Made by a program: the position numbers and the translations under genes
Assembly (NCBI RefSeq): GCF_000171235.2
Contig: NZ_ABEA03000041.1
Coordinates: 176,561 to 240,560, forward strand
DNA length: 64,000 nt
Direction of reading: 5' to 3'
DNA from: Geminisphaera colitermitum TAV2
GTDB taxonomy: Bacteria > Verrucomicrobiota > Verrucomicrobiia > Opitutales > Opitutaceae
Notes under the pieces: generated by a model
Told to the model about the DNA's origin: nothing
Database searches by the model: none
The model's input: the letters and a program-made list of their open reading frames with translations, nothing else
Shown here: one piece after another, positions 9,357 through 17,034 of the stretch
Position numbering within the stretch: position 1 is the stretch's first letter
How the letters are laid out: each line of letters opens with the position of its first letter

Positions 9357-10085
9357 ATGAAACCCGCCTTGCTGCTCGGGCGTCTGGAGGGTTTTGTCAT
9401 GCACATGCGATATTCCCGCCGCTCCGGTTCCGCCCCCCTCCCCTCCCCCCCCTCCGCAGCGTTCACGCTCATCGAATTGCTCACCGTCATTGCCATCATC
9501 GGCGTGCTCGCCGGCATCCTGATCCCTGTCGTCGGTCTCGTGCGCAACAAGGCTCGCGCCTCAAGCAGCATCTCCAACCTCCGCCAGATCTTCCTCGCGC
9601 TCTCAATGCACGCGGACGAAAACAAAGAAAAGTTCCCGACGGCGAGCGGCAAGGTGGACTGGGACTATGAGGCCACCAGCGTGACGGATGGCATGAGCTG
9701 GACCCAGCAACTCTCCCCTTATATCAACAGCCGCGAGTTTTTCATCACTCCGCGTTTTGAACGCAACGGCAGCGCATATTTTTTGGGAGCCAACGCTGCG
9801 TATATGGAGAGCAAGCCAAATGCGTCGGCGGTGGTTCGTTCCCGCATCGAGTTTCCCTCCCAGTTCGTCCTCGCCGGCGAGACCAACTATCCCAGATTCA
9901 GCGAGCCAGACTACGACAAGGACGACTACACCCAAAACTGCGTGAACGCAGCCGATGGCACCCTCCTCTCCGACGGCACCCAAGCCATCCTTTTTGCCGA
10001 CGGTCACGTGGCGACGTTCAAAGACTACGACCCCATCAAAATGACATTCCGCTACGACAAAATCGGGGCGTGGCAGCAACCGTAG
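9357..10085 (+). CDS. Type II secretion/type IV pilin-like pseudopilin
   Basis: 242 residues with a prepilin N-methylation motif AFTLIELLTVIAIIGVLAG (Phe36, Glu40) followed by one hydrophobic helix. The leader carries a basic stretch and a Pro/Ser-rich piece coded by short C runs near 9433-9452; Met15 (9399) is an alternative start with a shorter leader. The C-terminal part (SNLRQIFLALSMHADENKEKFP, then LFADGHVATFKDYD) matches the large family of single pseudopilins in Verrucomicrobiota and Planctomycetota. These are cut by a prepilin peptidase and exported, and their roles are mostly unknown. The residue before the cleavage point is Ala instead of the usual Gly. Confidence 0.85.
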   Translation: MKPALLLGRLEGFVMHMRYSRRSGSAPLPSPPSAAFTLIELLTVIAIIGVLAGILIPVVGLVRNKARASSSISNLRQIFLALSMHADENKEKFPTASGKVDWDYEATSVTDGMSWTQQLSPYINSREFFITPRFERNGSAYFLGANAAYMESKPNASAVVRSRIEFPSQFVLAGETNYPRFSEPDYDKDDYTQNCVNAADGTLLSDGTQAILFADGHVATFKDYDPIKMTFRYDKIGAWQQP

Positions 10086-10100
10086 CAGCAACCAAATCAT

Positions 10101-10113
10101 CCCCCCCCCCCCC
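10101..10113. repeat. C13 homopolymer between convergent genes
   Basis: Thirteen consecutive C sit in the 42-base gap between the pseudopilin stop and the stop of the oppositely oriented AsmA-like gene. It is one of about ten intergenic C/G runs in the window. Confidence 0.9.
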
Positions 10114-10127
10114 GCCACGCCGCTGGT

Positions 10128-10928
10128 TTACTTGTCTTGGTTCGACTTAAAAAGCCCCTTCACGGCATCTCCGGCGCCCTTGGCTGCGTCCTTGACTGCA
10201 CCGGCCGCGCCACCCGCTCCCTGCCCCGCCCCTTGAAGCGCGGATGCCGCTCCCTTGACTCCGGCGGCCGTCACATCGGCCAGCACACGCTTCAAGATAA
10301 CAGTGGCCAGTTGATCGGCCGTCACTCCGCCCTCCGCCACGCCAATGTCGGTCATCGTGATCGCCGGCATGGGAATCGTGCTCGCCATTGCGCCAAGACC
10401 AAGCGTCACCTGCGCGTCGCTCAGTTGGAATTTTCTTACGATGATCTTTTGCGCTGAAGTTTTGTCCGACGCCGGCTCGTTTGGCTTGGACTGCGCGGTC
10501 TTGCCGCCGCCCATGTTGGCATCGATCTGCTTGAGGAGGTCGTTAATATTGGAACTGGTGAGGCCTTTTTCGAAGACGAAGTGAGGTTCCTTGATGCTGA
10601 TTTCCTCCACATCAATGGCGTCGCCCAGCAACGACATGGATTTCAGCTTCACCTTGATCTCACCAAGATAAAACGCCTTGTCGGACTTCCATCCGGAGGG
10701 ATTGCCAACAAAAAGGCCCTTGAGCGTCGCCCCTCCCGCAAAAGGTGAAACGGAGGCCGAGGCGAGTTCGACCCGAGTGCCAGTGATCTTGGGACCAATG
10801 GTGTTAACGCCCTTCTTCAAGATCGGGCCGAGGTACATGCTGAGCACGACGAGGCCGACGATGCCAAGCGCCACGAGGAGGCAAAACGCAATAATCAGTT
10901 TTTTGAGAAACGAGGATTTTTGAGCCAT
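10128..10928 (-). CDS. AsmA/DUF748-like membrane-anchored protein
   Basis: 266 residues from the ATG that begins MAQKSSFLKK; the frame is open further upstream but that part has no protein-like features. A single N-terminal transmembrane anchor (LIIAFCLLVALGIVGLVVLSMYL) is followed by a periplasmic domain with AsmA-like features: GTRVELASASVSPFAGGATLKGLFVGNPSGW, VEEISIKEPHFVFEKGLTSSNINDLLKQI. The C-terminus is Gly/Ala-rich (GAGQGAGGAAGAVKDAAKGAGDA) and may be amphipathic. This family has been linked to outer-membrane lipid transport or assembly. The assignment here rests on architecture only. Confidence 0.7.
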   Translation of the reverse strand: MAQKSSFLKKLIIAFCLLVALGIVGLVVLSMYLGPILKKGVNTIGPKITGTRVELASASVSPFAGGATLKGLFVGNPSGWKSDKAFYLGEIKVKLKSMSLLGDAIDVEEISIKEPHFVFEKGLTSSNINDLLKQIDANMGGGKTAQSKPNEPASDKTSAQKIIVRKFQLSDAQVTLGLGAMASTIPMPAITMTDIGVAEGGVTADQLATVILKRVLADVTAAGVKGAASALQGAGQGAGGAAGAVKDAAKGAGDAVKGLFKSNQDK

Positions 10929-11042
10929 AAGGATGGTGTGGTTGCAGGGGCACAATGAGCAGGTCTCTTGGGAAAGAGCAAGCCGTTGGCATTTTGGAAA
11001 CGGATTGCAATCTGACGCATAACCGGGCGGGCATGTGAGGGT

Positions 11043-11393
11043 ATGTTTGATGGAGTATGGGAACCACAGGGAGCAGAATTCAGCGGTCAGGCCGTGCCTG
11101 CGCCCGAGCACCGGATGCACATCGCCGCCGGGCGCTACGCGGTAACGCATGCCGATGGGTCGCGCGATGAGGGACGGATCGACATCATGGCAGGGACCAT
11201 GGCGCACGAGGCGGACATCGTATGCGAAACAGGGGCGGGCGCGGGCCGGACACTGCGCGCCATCCTGCGGTGCCGGGGCAACTTGCTCCAGTTGTGCTAC
11301 CACGCGGAGGAAAACGCGGGGCGTCCCTCCACCTTCGCCACCGGGCGCGGTTCGCTCGCCGTTTTGGTGCGCTACCGGCGGGTCACGGAGTAA
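11043..11393 (+). CDS. TIGR03067-type lipocalin-like domain protein
   Basis: 116 residues beginning MFDGVWEPQGAEFSGQAVPAP. The GVW...AEF...G...P opening, central GRYAVTH...G.....I and C-terminal LLQLCYHAEENAGRPSTF plus VLVRYRRV match the small beta-barrel family (TIGR03067) that is expanded in Planctomycetota and Verrucomicrobiota. Its function is unknown. There is no signal peptide on this start. It converges with the dehydratase gene and overlaps its 3' end by 11 bases. Confidence 0.65.
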   Translation: MFDGVWEPQGAEFSGQAVPAPEHRMHIAAGRYAVTHADGSRDEGRIDIMAGTMAHEADIVCETGAGAGRTLRAILRCRGNLLQLCYHAEENAGRPSTFATGRGSLAVLVRYRRVTE

Positions 11394-11883
11394 GGGCAAA
11401 GGTCAGCGTGATTTCCTCGGCAGTGACGGCTTTCTCCGTGCCGACGTGGATTGCCCCGCCAAAAGTGGCCAGAGGCGCGCGGACGCGACGAGGTTTCAGG
11501 GTGAGCAGGAGTTCGTCGCCGGGCCGGCAGACGCGGTGGCAACGGATGCCGTCGGACGATGCAAAATAGATCGAGTCAGTCCGCACGCGGGGTGGGGGGG
11601 GGGGGGCGTCGGGCGCGGTGAACGTGGTGAGCAGGTAAAGGACGCCAAGCTGGCCCAAGGCTTCCAGCATGATGGAGGCGGGCAACACAGGATTGCCCTT
11701 AAAATGTCCGCGCAGGAAAAATTCGTCTCCCGTGATCCGGTAACGCGCCGTGGCGGCGGCGGCGGTTGTGGCGGCGGACGCGGTCACTGGCGCGTCGTCA
11801 GGCAAAGTGGCTTGGTCGAGAAAGAGAAACGGCGGCTGAATCGGCATCAAGGCCCGGAGTTGGTCTGCGTCGAGGTGTCGCAT
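11383..11883 (-). CDS. FabZ-like 3-hydroxyacyl-ACP dehydratase
   Basis: A hotdog-fold dehydratase of 166 residues from the ATG beginning MRHLDADQLRALMPIQPPFLFLD. FFLRGHFKGNPVLPASIMLEALGQ holds the catalytic His and Glu of FabZ-type enzymes in the expected spacing. Its start lies inside the 3' end of the ACP gene, so the pair is translationally coupled. An 18-base run (G on plus, C on coding strand; 11884-11901) directly abuts the ATG and occupies the ribosome-binding region. A second run (11594-11606) codes a Pro insert (DAPPPPPRVR) in a surface loop. With the ACP it forms a two-gene acyl-chain unit. Confidence 0.85.
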   Translation of the reverse strand: MRHLDADQLRALMPIQPPFLFLDQATLPDDAPVTASAATTAAAATARYRITGDEFFLRGHFKGNPVLPASIMLEALGQLGVLYLLTTFTAPDAPPPPPRVRTDSIYFASSDGIRCHRVCRPGDELLLTLKPRRVRAPLATFGGAIHVGTEKAVTAEEITLTFALTP

Positions 11884-12296
11884 GGGGGGGGGGGGGGGGG
11901 GAGGCCGCGGGCTTTGCAATCGATGAAGGTCTTGATGTCGCCGATGCTCCGCAGGTAGCGAAGCTCTTCGTTGCTGATCGACATCCGGGTGACTTCCTCC
12001 ACGAGCATGACGATCTCCATCATGGTGAGGGAATCGATGCCGAGGTCGTCGATGAGGCGAAGATTGTCGGCGTCGGGGGCGTCGAGCTTGGGGCGGAGGT
12101 CGGGGTCGGAAAACCGCTGGACGATACCGATCACAATGGCCGGCAAGTGGCTGGCGTCAGCGGTGTTGCGCCAGGCAAGGGCGGCTTCGATGGTGGCTGG
12201 AGAACAACGCCGCAGGTCGGCACGAATCTTGGCGTCGTCGTCGCCAGCGGAGGCGGAATTGTTGGCGGGTGGCGGGTTGGTATCGAGCTCGGACAT
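11847..12296 (-). CDS. Acyl carrier protein, extended
   Basis: 149 residues, roughly twice the usual ACP length. The phosphopantetheine site is Ser89 in DDLGIDSLTMMEIVMLVEE. About 45 residues precede the carrier domain (SPATIEAALAWRNTADASHLPAIVIGIVQRF) and a short tail follows. The C-terminal PPPPPPCDTSTQTNSGP segment is coded by the 18-base homopolymer at 11884-11901 and by the first bases of the dehydratase gene, so tract length decides where the ACP ends. It probably carries acyl chains for the neighbouring dehydratase and perhaps the ketosynthase at 5.1 kb. Confidence 0.85.
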   Translation of the reverse strand: MSELDTNPPPANNSASAGDDDAKIRADLRRCSPATIEAALAWRNTADASHLPAIVIGIVQRFSDPDLRPKLDAPDADNLRLIDDLGIDSLTMMEIVMLVEEVTRMSISNEELRYLRSIGDIKTFIDCKARGLPPPPPPCDTSTQTNSGP

Positions 12297-12349
12297 TCTG
12301 GAAAAAGGCGTTAACTACGCAAATAATAGGCCAGATGGGAAGGCTCTTT

Positions 12350-12428
12350 CAGTGAACAGTGAACAGTTGGCAGTGAACAGTTGGCAGCATTGTTCACTGC
12401 TCACTGTTCATTGTTCACTGCTCACTGT
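12350..12428. repeat. AGTGAACAGT word array, palindromic
   Basis: Three to four AGTGAACAG words are followed by their complement (TTCACTGCTCACTGTTCATT and similar), making a large hairpin. It overlaps the last codons of the peptide-binding protein gene (stop at 12408), so that protein's final residues (TVSSEQ) are repeat-derived. A related array is at 60626-60751. The hairpin could end the transcript. Confidence 0.75.
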
Positions 12429-14117
12429 CTTCGCAAGGCGCACGGTCTGGTAGCGGTGGATGCCAAGCAGCGAAGGAGGCCAGCCTTGCACGTCGGGCGA
12501 GATGAGGTAGGTGCGGGCTCCGAAAACAACGGGGGCAATGGGCGCGTCGTCGAGGAGGATTTTTTCGGCGCGCTGAAAGGCGGCGAAGCGGGGGGCGCGC
12601 TCAGTGGCCGAAGCGGCCTCGGCAATGGCGCGGTCGTAGGCTGGATTGCTCCATGCGGTCTGATTGTTGCCGCCGCCGGTGATGAACATGTCGAGGAACG
12701 TGTTGGGATCGTTGTAATCGCCCACCCAGCGGGAGCGGGTGATCTGGTAAGCGATGGTGCGTTGGTTTTCGAGGTAGGCGCGGAAATCGAGCGAGACGAG
12801 CGTGGTTTCGATGCCGAGTTCGCGTTTCCACATGGCCTGGATGGCCTCAAAAATGCGCGAGTTGAGGGCGTCGGTGTTCATCTGGATTTCGAATTTCGGG
12901 AAGCCTTTGCCATCGGGGAAACCGGCCTCGGCAAGCAGGCGGCGTGCCGCGTCGGGATCGTGGGGCTGGCGGGCGTCCGCCGTGTAACCCGCGGTATTGG
13001 GCGGGGTGTAGTGGTGCGCGGGCAGGCGGCTGCCGAGGAGGAGTTGTTGCGCGATGGATTCGCGGTCGATGGCGAGGGCAAGGGCGCGACGCACACGGAT
13101 GTCGTCGAGGGGTTTTAGTTTGGTGTTGAAGCGAACGAAGAGGGTTTCGAGGAGCGGGTCGATACGGAGCTGGCCGGGCGCGGTGCGGCGGTAGTGCTCC
13201 ATGCGGTCGGGCAGGATGTCATAGGTGAGGTGCAGGCGTCCGGTGCGGAAGGCGGCTTCGTCGGCGGCAATGTTGTCGGTCGGATAAAAAACGACTTCAC
13301 GGATGTTCCCGTTTTCGGTGAGCGCAGCGTCCCAGTAGAGCGGATTGCGGGTAACGACGATGCGCTGGTTGGGGAGCCACTCTTTGAGGGTGTAGGGTCC
13401 GTTGCAGGTGAGTTTGCCGGGGACGGTCCAGCGTGTATCGCGTTGGTCAATACGTCCGTGGGCGAGAATCGTGGGCGGATGGACGGGAAACCAGGCTTGA
13501 TGCGCGGCGAGCGAGAGGAGTTGGGGGGTGGGTTGGGAGAGCGTGATTTCGAGCGCGAGCGGAGCGGTGGCACGCACTCCGACTTGCGCGAAATCGGTGA
13601 GCGCGCCGGTGTTGTAGTCCTCAGCGTTTTTGATCGCGTAGAGCATGTAAGCGTATTCGGCGCCGAGGGCGGGACTGAGAATGCGTTGGAAAGAAAATAC
13701 AAAATCCTGCGCGGTGACGGGGTCGCCATTGGACCAGCGGGCGGTGGGGCGAATGTGAAAGGTGTAGCGCAGTCCGTCGTCAGAAATATCCCAATGCGAG
13801 GCGGTGCCGGGGATGGGTTCCGAGGTGGCTTCATCGATGACGGTGAGACCTTCGAAGAGGGCGATGAGGATGTTGTAGTCGGTGTAAACGATGGTGGTCT
13901 GCGGATCGAGGTCCTGGGGTTCGGCGCCGTTGCCGATGTGGAGCGTCTGGGTTTCGCGGGCGGCTTCGACCAGCGTCTGGCGGGGCTGGCAGCCCGTGTG
14001 GACGACGGTGAGGAGGAGGGCGGCGGCAGAGATGAACGCCGACGTAATGTGACGAAGGTGAAGGCGGAGTCGGTCCGGAAACATGAGTCGGAAAAGGAGA
14101 AGATTCGGGCCAAACAT
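12408..14117 (-). CDS. Peptide ABC transporter substrate-binding lipoprotein (OppA-like)
   Basis: 569 residues, SBP_bac_5 family. Met12 (start at 14084) is also possible. The signal peptide ends in a lipobox VVHTGC (Cys43). QDLDPQTTIVYTDYNILIALFEGL, RWSNGDPVTAQDFVFSFQRIL, NPLYWD, RRALALAIDRESI and the C-terminal YNDPNTFLDMFITGGGNNQTAWSNPAYD are typical of OppA-type oligopeptide receptors. It captures peptides outside the inner membrane for an ABC permease. No permease or ATPase gene is nearby, so it is an orphan receptor here. Confidence 0.92.
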   Translation of the reverse strand: MFGPNLLLFRLMFPDRLRLHLRHITSAFISAAALLLTVVHTGCQPRQTLVEAARETQTLHIGNGAEPQDLDPQTTIVYTDYNILIALFEGLTVIDEATSEPIPGTASHWDISDDGLRYTFHIRPTARWSNGDPVTAQDFVFSFQRILSPALGAEYAYMLYAIKNAEDYNTGALTDFAQVGVRATAPLALEITLSQPTPQLLSLAAHQAWFPVHPPTILAHGRIDQRDTRWTVPGKLTCNGPYTLKEWLPNQRIVVTRNPLYWDAALTENGNIREVVFYPTDNIAADEAAFRTGRLHLTYDILPDRMEHYRRTAPGQLRIDPLLETLFVRFNTKLKPLDDIRVRRALALAIDRESIAQQLLLGSRLPAHHYTPPNTAGYTADARQPHDPDAARRLLAEAGFPDGKGFPKFEIQMNTDALNSRIFEAIQAMWKRELGIETTLVSLDFRAYLENQRTIAYQITRSRWVGDYNDPNTFLDMFITGGGNNQTAWSNPAYDRAIAEAASATERAPRFAAFQRAEKILLDDAPIAPVVFGARTYLISPDVQGWPPSLLGIHRYQTVRLAKTVSSEQ

Positions 14118-14134
14118 TCAACACTCAACAAGAG

Positions 14135-14185
14135 TGGAGGGCGGGTCTCCTGACCCGCCGACGGTGCGAAGCACCGCCCATCCGG
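14135..14185. repeat. GGAGGGCGGGTCTCC/GACCCGCC double-hairpin repeat, copy 1
   Basis: Two adjacent small palindromes: GGCGGGTCTCCTGACCCGCC, then CGGTGCGAAGCACCG. A second copy is at 50274-50323, and a third begins at 63991 and runs off the window after the pnp gene. It is a dispersed REP-like family lying in intergenic sites. Confidence 0.75.
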
Positions 14186-14205
14186 AAGGTGCGGCTACAA
14201 TTCCC

Positions 14206-15882
14206 TCATCGCCCTATCCCATCCACCGCATAAACGTGCACCGGTTCCGTCCTGCCCTTGAGCGGCACTTCGCCGAGTTCGCGCAGGCGGTAAGCAATTG
14301 GCGCATCAGAACCATTCTGGGCGAGGGCGTCGCGGGTGGCTTCGCTAATCAAAATCGATGCGTGCCAGTCCTCGCGGCGGGTGAGCGACTGGAGGCGGGC
14401 GGCCTGATTGACGCCGTCGCCGATGACGGAGTAGTTGAGCCGCCGGTGCGTGCCAACGTTGCCGGCCAGAACGCGCGCGGTGCAGATGCCCACGCCAAAA
14501 TCGAGCGTGGGACGCCCCTCGGCGGCAAGCGCGGCATTGAGTGCGGGGAGCGCGGCGTGCATGGCCAGGGCGGCCTGCACGGCACGGTCGGGCGCATCGG
14601 GCATGTCGAGCGGTGCGCCGAAAAGCGCCATGATTTCGTCGCCGATGTATTTGTCGATGATGCCGCCCCGGACCTCGATCTCGGCGCTCATGGTGTCGAG
14701 AAAACGGTTGAGCAGATCGAAGAGCGCGGCGGGGGCGAGGCTCTCGCTGAGCGTCGTGAAGCCGCGCAGGTCCACGAACATGATTGTGACCGTGCGTTCC
14801 TCGCCGCGCAGCACCGCTCCGTCGCGGAGGAGACGCGAGGCGACTTCGGGCGACACGTTTTTGTTGAGCAGATCGCGCACCTGGTCGCGTTCGGCAAGAC
14901 CGTCGCTCATGGCATTGAGCGCGTCGGCAAGGTGGCCGAGTTCGTCGGCGCGTTTCCACGGAATGCGGGTGGCGTAGTCGCCGCTTGCGATGACGCGGGT
15001 GTGGCGGGCCAGTGCCTGCACCGGACGACTCACGGACCGGGCCAGCAACACCGCCAGCAACACCGCAGCGCCAACCGAAGTGGCGAAGGTGACGGCAAGC
15101 AGATGTTCGAGCCAGCGCACGGGTTCGAGTTCCTCATCAAGCGAACGTTGCAGGAGCAGCGTGGCTGCGGGCGAGTTGAGCAACGGAATGCTCAAGGTCC
15201 GGGTAAGGAGCGGGCCGGACGAAGCATTTTCGTACGCGCCAGTGGTCAAGGTTGAGTTGGGCAAACGCATTGAGAGCGTCAGGCGGGTCAACTGCTCCAC
15301 TTGTCCGATGATGGAACGGTCAATGCGATGCGCGACAACAAGGCGGATGTTTTTCGGAACCTGCGTCTGTGGTGAATCCACGGATACAACAAGGACGGCC
15401 AACAGTTCGTTGCCCGCAAGCACCCAAACCGGCGCCGCCGCCCCTCCCTCCCCCCCCCCCCCCCCCTCCGAATAATTGCGAACGAGCGAGGAGAGCAGTG
15501 TGCGAACTGCCTCATTGGGAAGTTCAGGCGAGGCAGACAGGAATTCACCGCCAGCCGACAACAAGGCCATGCCAGCGATATTGAGACGCCGCACGTAGTG
15601 ATCGAGCACGTGACGCATTGCGCGCCGGTCATCACGTGCGATGGCATCGCGAAGCGCGAGATCCTCACCGATCAACCCCGCCCCTGCGAGAAGCGTGCGC
15701 TGACGCGTTGCCATAAGCTCCTTAAAATGCAGCACCCCATCATCCATATTCTGTTCGATTCGCGCGCTGGCATTTTTGCGATTGGCGTGAACGACCGCCC
15801 AATAAGTCCCTCCTTGGACCAAGGCGACGAGTCCAACAACAAGCATAAGCACGCGAGAACGAAAACTGCGGAACGAAATCAT
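14206..15882 (-). CDS. Membrane-bound class III adenylate/guanylate cyclase with HAMP domain
   Basis: 558 residues from the ATG starting MISFRSFRSRVLMLVVGL. Order: transmembrane helix, periplasmic sensor region of about 220 residues, second transmembrane helix, HAMP domain (SVSRPVQALARHTRVIASGDY), linker helix (VRDLLNKNVSPEVASRLL), and cyclase domain. Metal-binding Asp residues are in IMFVDLRGFTTLSE and GDEIMALFG, and the transition-state Asn/Arg pair is in VIGDGVNQAARLQS. It should make a cyclic nucleotide in response to an extracytoplasmic signal. A 17-base C run on plus (15450-15466) codes a GGGGGEGG insert in the sensor. No effector gene is adjacent. Confidence 0.9.
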   Translation of the reverse strand: MISFRSFRSRVLMLVVGLVALVQGGTYWAVVHANRKNASARIEQNMDDGVLHFKELMATRQRTLLAGAGLIGEDLALRDAIARDDRRAMRHVLDHYVRRLNIAGMALLSAGGEFLSASPELPNEAVRTLLSSLVRNYSEGGGGGEGGAAAPVWVLAGNELLAVLVVSVDSPQTQVPKNIRLVVAHRIDRSIIGQVEQLTRLTLSMRLPNSTLTTGAYENASSGPLLTRTLSIPLLNSPAATLLLQRSLDEELEPVRWLEHLLAVTFATSVGAAVLLAVLLARSVSRPVQALARHTRVIASGDYATRIPWKRADELGHLADALNAMSDGLAERDQVRDLLNKNVSPEVASRLLRDGAVLRGEERTVTIMFVDLRGFTTLSESLAPAALFDLLNRFLDTMSAEIEVRGGIIDKYIGDEIMALFGAPLDMPDAPDRAVQAALAMHAALPALNAALAAEGRPTLDFGVGICTARVLAGNVGTHRRLNYSVIGDGVNQAARLQSLTRREDWHASILISEATRDALAQNGSDAPIAYRLRELGEVPLKGRTEPVHVYAVDGIGR

Positions 15883-15984
15883 CTTGAAGACAGAGGAAAC
15901 TAACAAAGCCCCAAAGATTACAGCCTTCCTATAAAAAGTCGAAACCTCCTTGCCGCCCTTTGTCCCCATCCCATTGCCCCTCCG

Positions 15985-16935
15985 CTACGCCACCCCAACG
16001 ACATTCTGCCGCACACGAAACGCCCCCGGCGACACCCGGCGCAGGCGCGTGAACGTTTTCGTGAAATGATAGCGGTCGCAAAACCCGGACAACGCCGCGA
16101 TATCGTCAATCGAACGATCGCTGTGATGGAGCAAGTCACACGCCAGCGCGATGCGCCGCACCCGCAGACACGACATCGGCGTAGTTCCCGTTTCACTACG
16201 AAACAACCGGATCAACGCCCGCGCGTGCATCCCCGCCACATGCGCCAGTTCCGCCAGTGTGTGCGGCCCTCCGGGATCGCGCTCGATGTGCTCCAGCACA
16301 CGCTGCACCCGCGCGTCCACCGAATGCTCGCGCAGCACGCCCGCCGGCAACCCTGCCAGAGCCAGCAACACCAACGCGTGCCATGCCACCACCTGCGCCG
16401 CCCCGCCATCCCCCCCCCCTCCCGCAACTCCCGGCGCCGCAGCACCCGACGCCCGGCGGTGCAGCGCCCGCAAAGTCGCGTCCAGCCGCACCGGATACAC
16501 GCCCGGCGACGCCGAGAAACCCGGTGCCAGCGTAAAATGTACGTAACACTGCCGCACGCCCGAACCCGTCAAATCCGCGCCAAACGGCGTGTCGGGCGCG
16601 ATCAACCACGCGCTGCGCGGGTCCAGCGCGATTGTCCGCCCACCATGGCGCACCACCGCTCCGCGACCCGAGAGCACGTAGAGCCGCCAGTAAGGCGCGG
16701 TCAGGTCCGCGTAACGCCAACGTTGCAACCACGCCGTCACGCAGTGCAGCAGACGCGGTTGCAAGTCCCCCGGATTGTGGTGTTCCAGCCGCATCTGCAC
16801 ATCCGGCACTCGCAACGCCTGCGACACCTGCGACGCCCCCTCCCCCCCTGGAGACACGCCGGCCCCGGCCATCCCGGCGGGTGACTTTTGCACACAATCA
16901 GGCGACTTCGATGCATTGGCGACGACGGGTGGCAT
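15985..16935 (-). CDS. AraC-family transcriptional regulator
   Basis: 316 residues. The N-terminal part (GDLQPRLLHCVTAWLQRW...YWRLYVLSGRGAVVRHGG) is a cupin-like ligand-binding domain. The C-terminal two helix-turn-helix motifs (HTLAELAHVAGMHARALIRLFRSETGTTPMSCLRVRRI and SIDDIAALSGFCDRYHFTKTFTRLRRVSPGAFR) are typical of AraC/XylS DNA binding. The exact start is uncertain; later Met residues are possible. A C10 tract on plus codes AGGGGDGG between the domains. It is divergent from the putative glycoside hydrolase gene with about 100 bases between, so it probably controls that gene in response to a sugar (inference). Confidence 0.9.
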   Translation of the reverse strand: MPPVVANASKSPDCVQKSPAGMAGAGVSPGGEGASQVSQALRVPDVQMRLEHHNPGDLQPRLLHCVTAWLQRWRYADLTAPYWRLYVLSGRGAVVRHGGRTIALDPRSAWLIAPDTPFGADLTGSGVRQCYVHFTLAPGFSASPGVYPVRLDATLRALHRRASGAAAPGVAGGGGDGGAAQVVAWHALVLLALAGLPAGVLREHSVDARVQRVLEHIERDPGGPHTLAELAHVAGMHARALIRLFRSETGTTPMSCLRVRRIALACDLLHHSDRSIDDIAALSGFCDRYHFTKTFTRLRRVSPGAFRVRQNVVGVA

Positions 16936-17034
16936 GGAGTATTATGGACATTCGAGGATAACTGGCTGGTCCGCAAGCCACCGCCACGCAAGCCTCCCTC
17001 TTTTTCCCATACACACACTCTCTCAACACCCGCC

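Noticed and set aside
10929..11399. N-terminal extension of the AsmA-like protein
   Set aside because: It lacks a membrane segment or family match and runs across the TIGR03067-type gene on the other strand.
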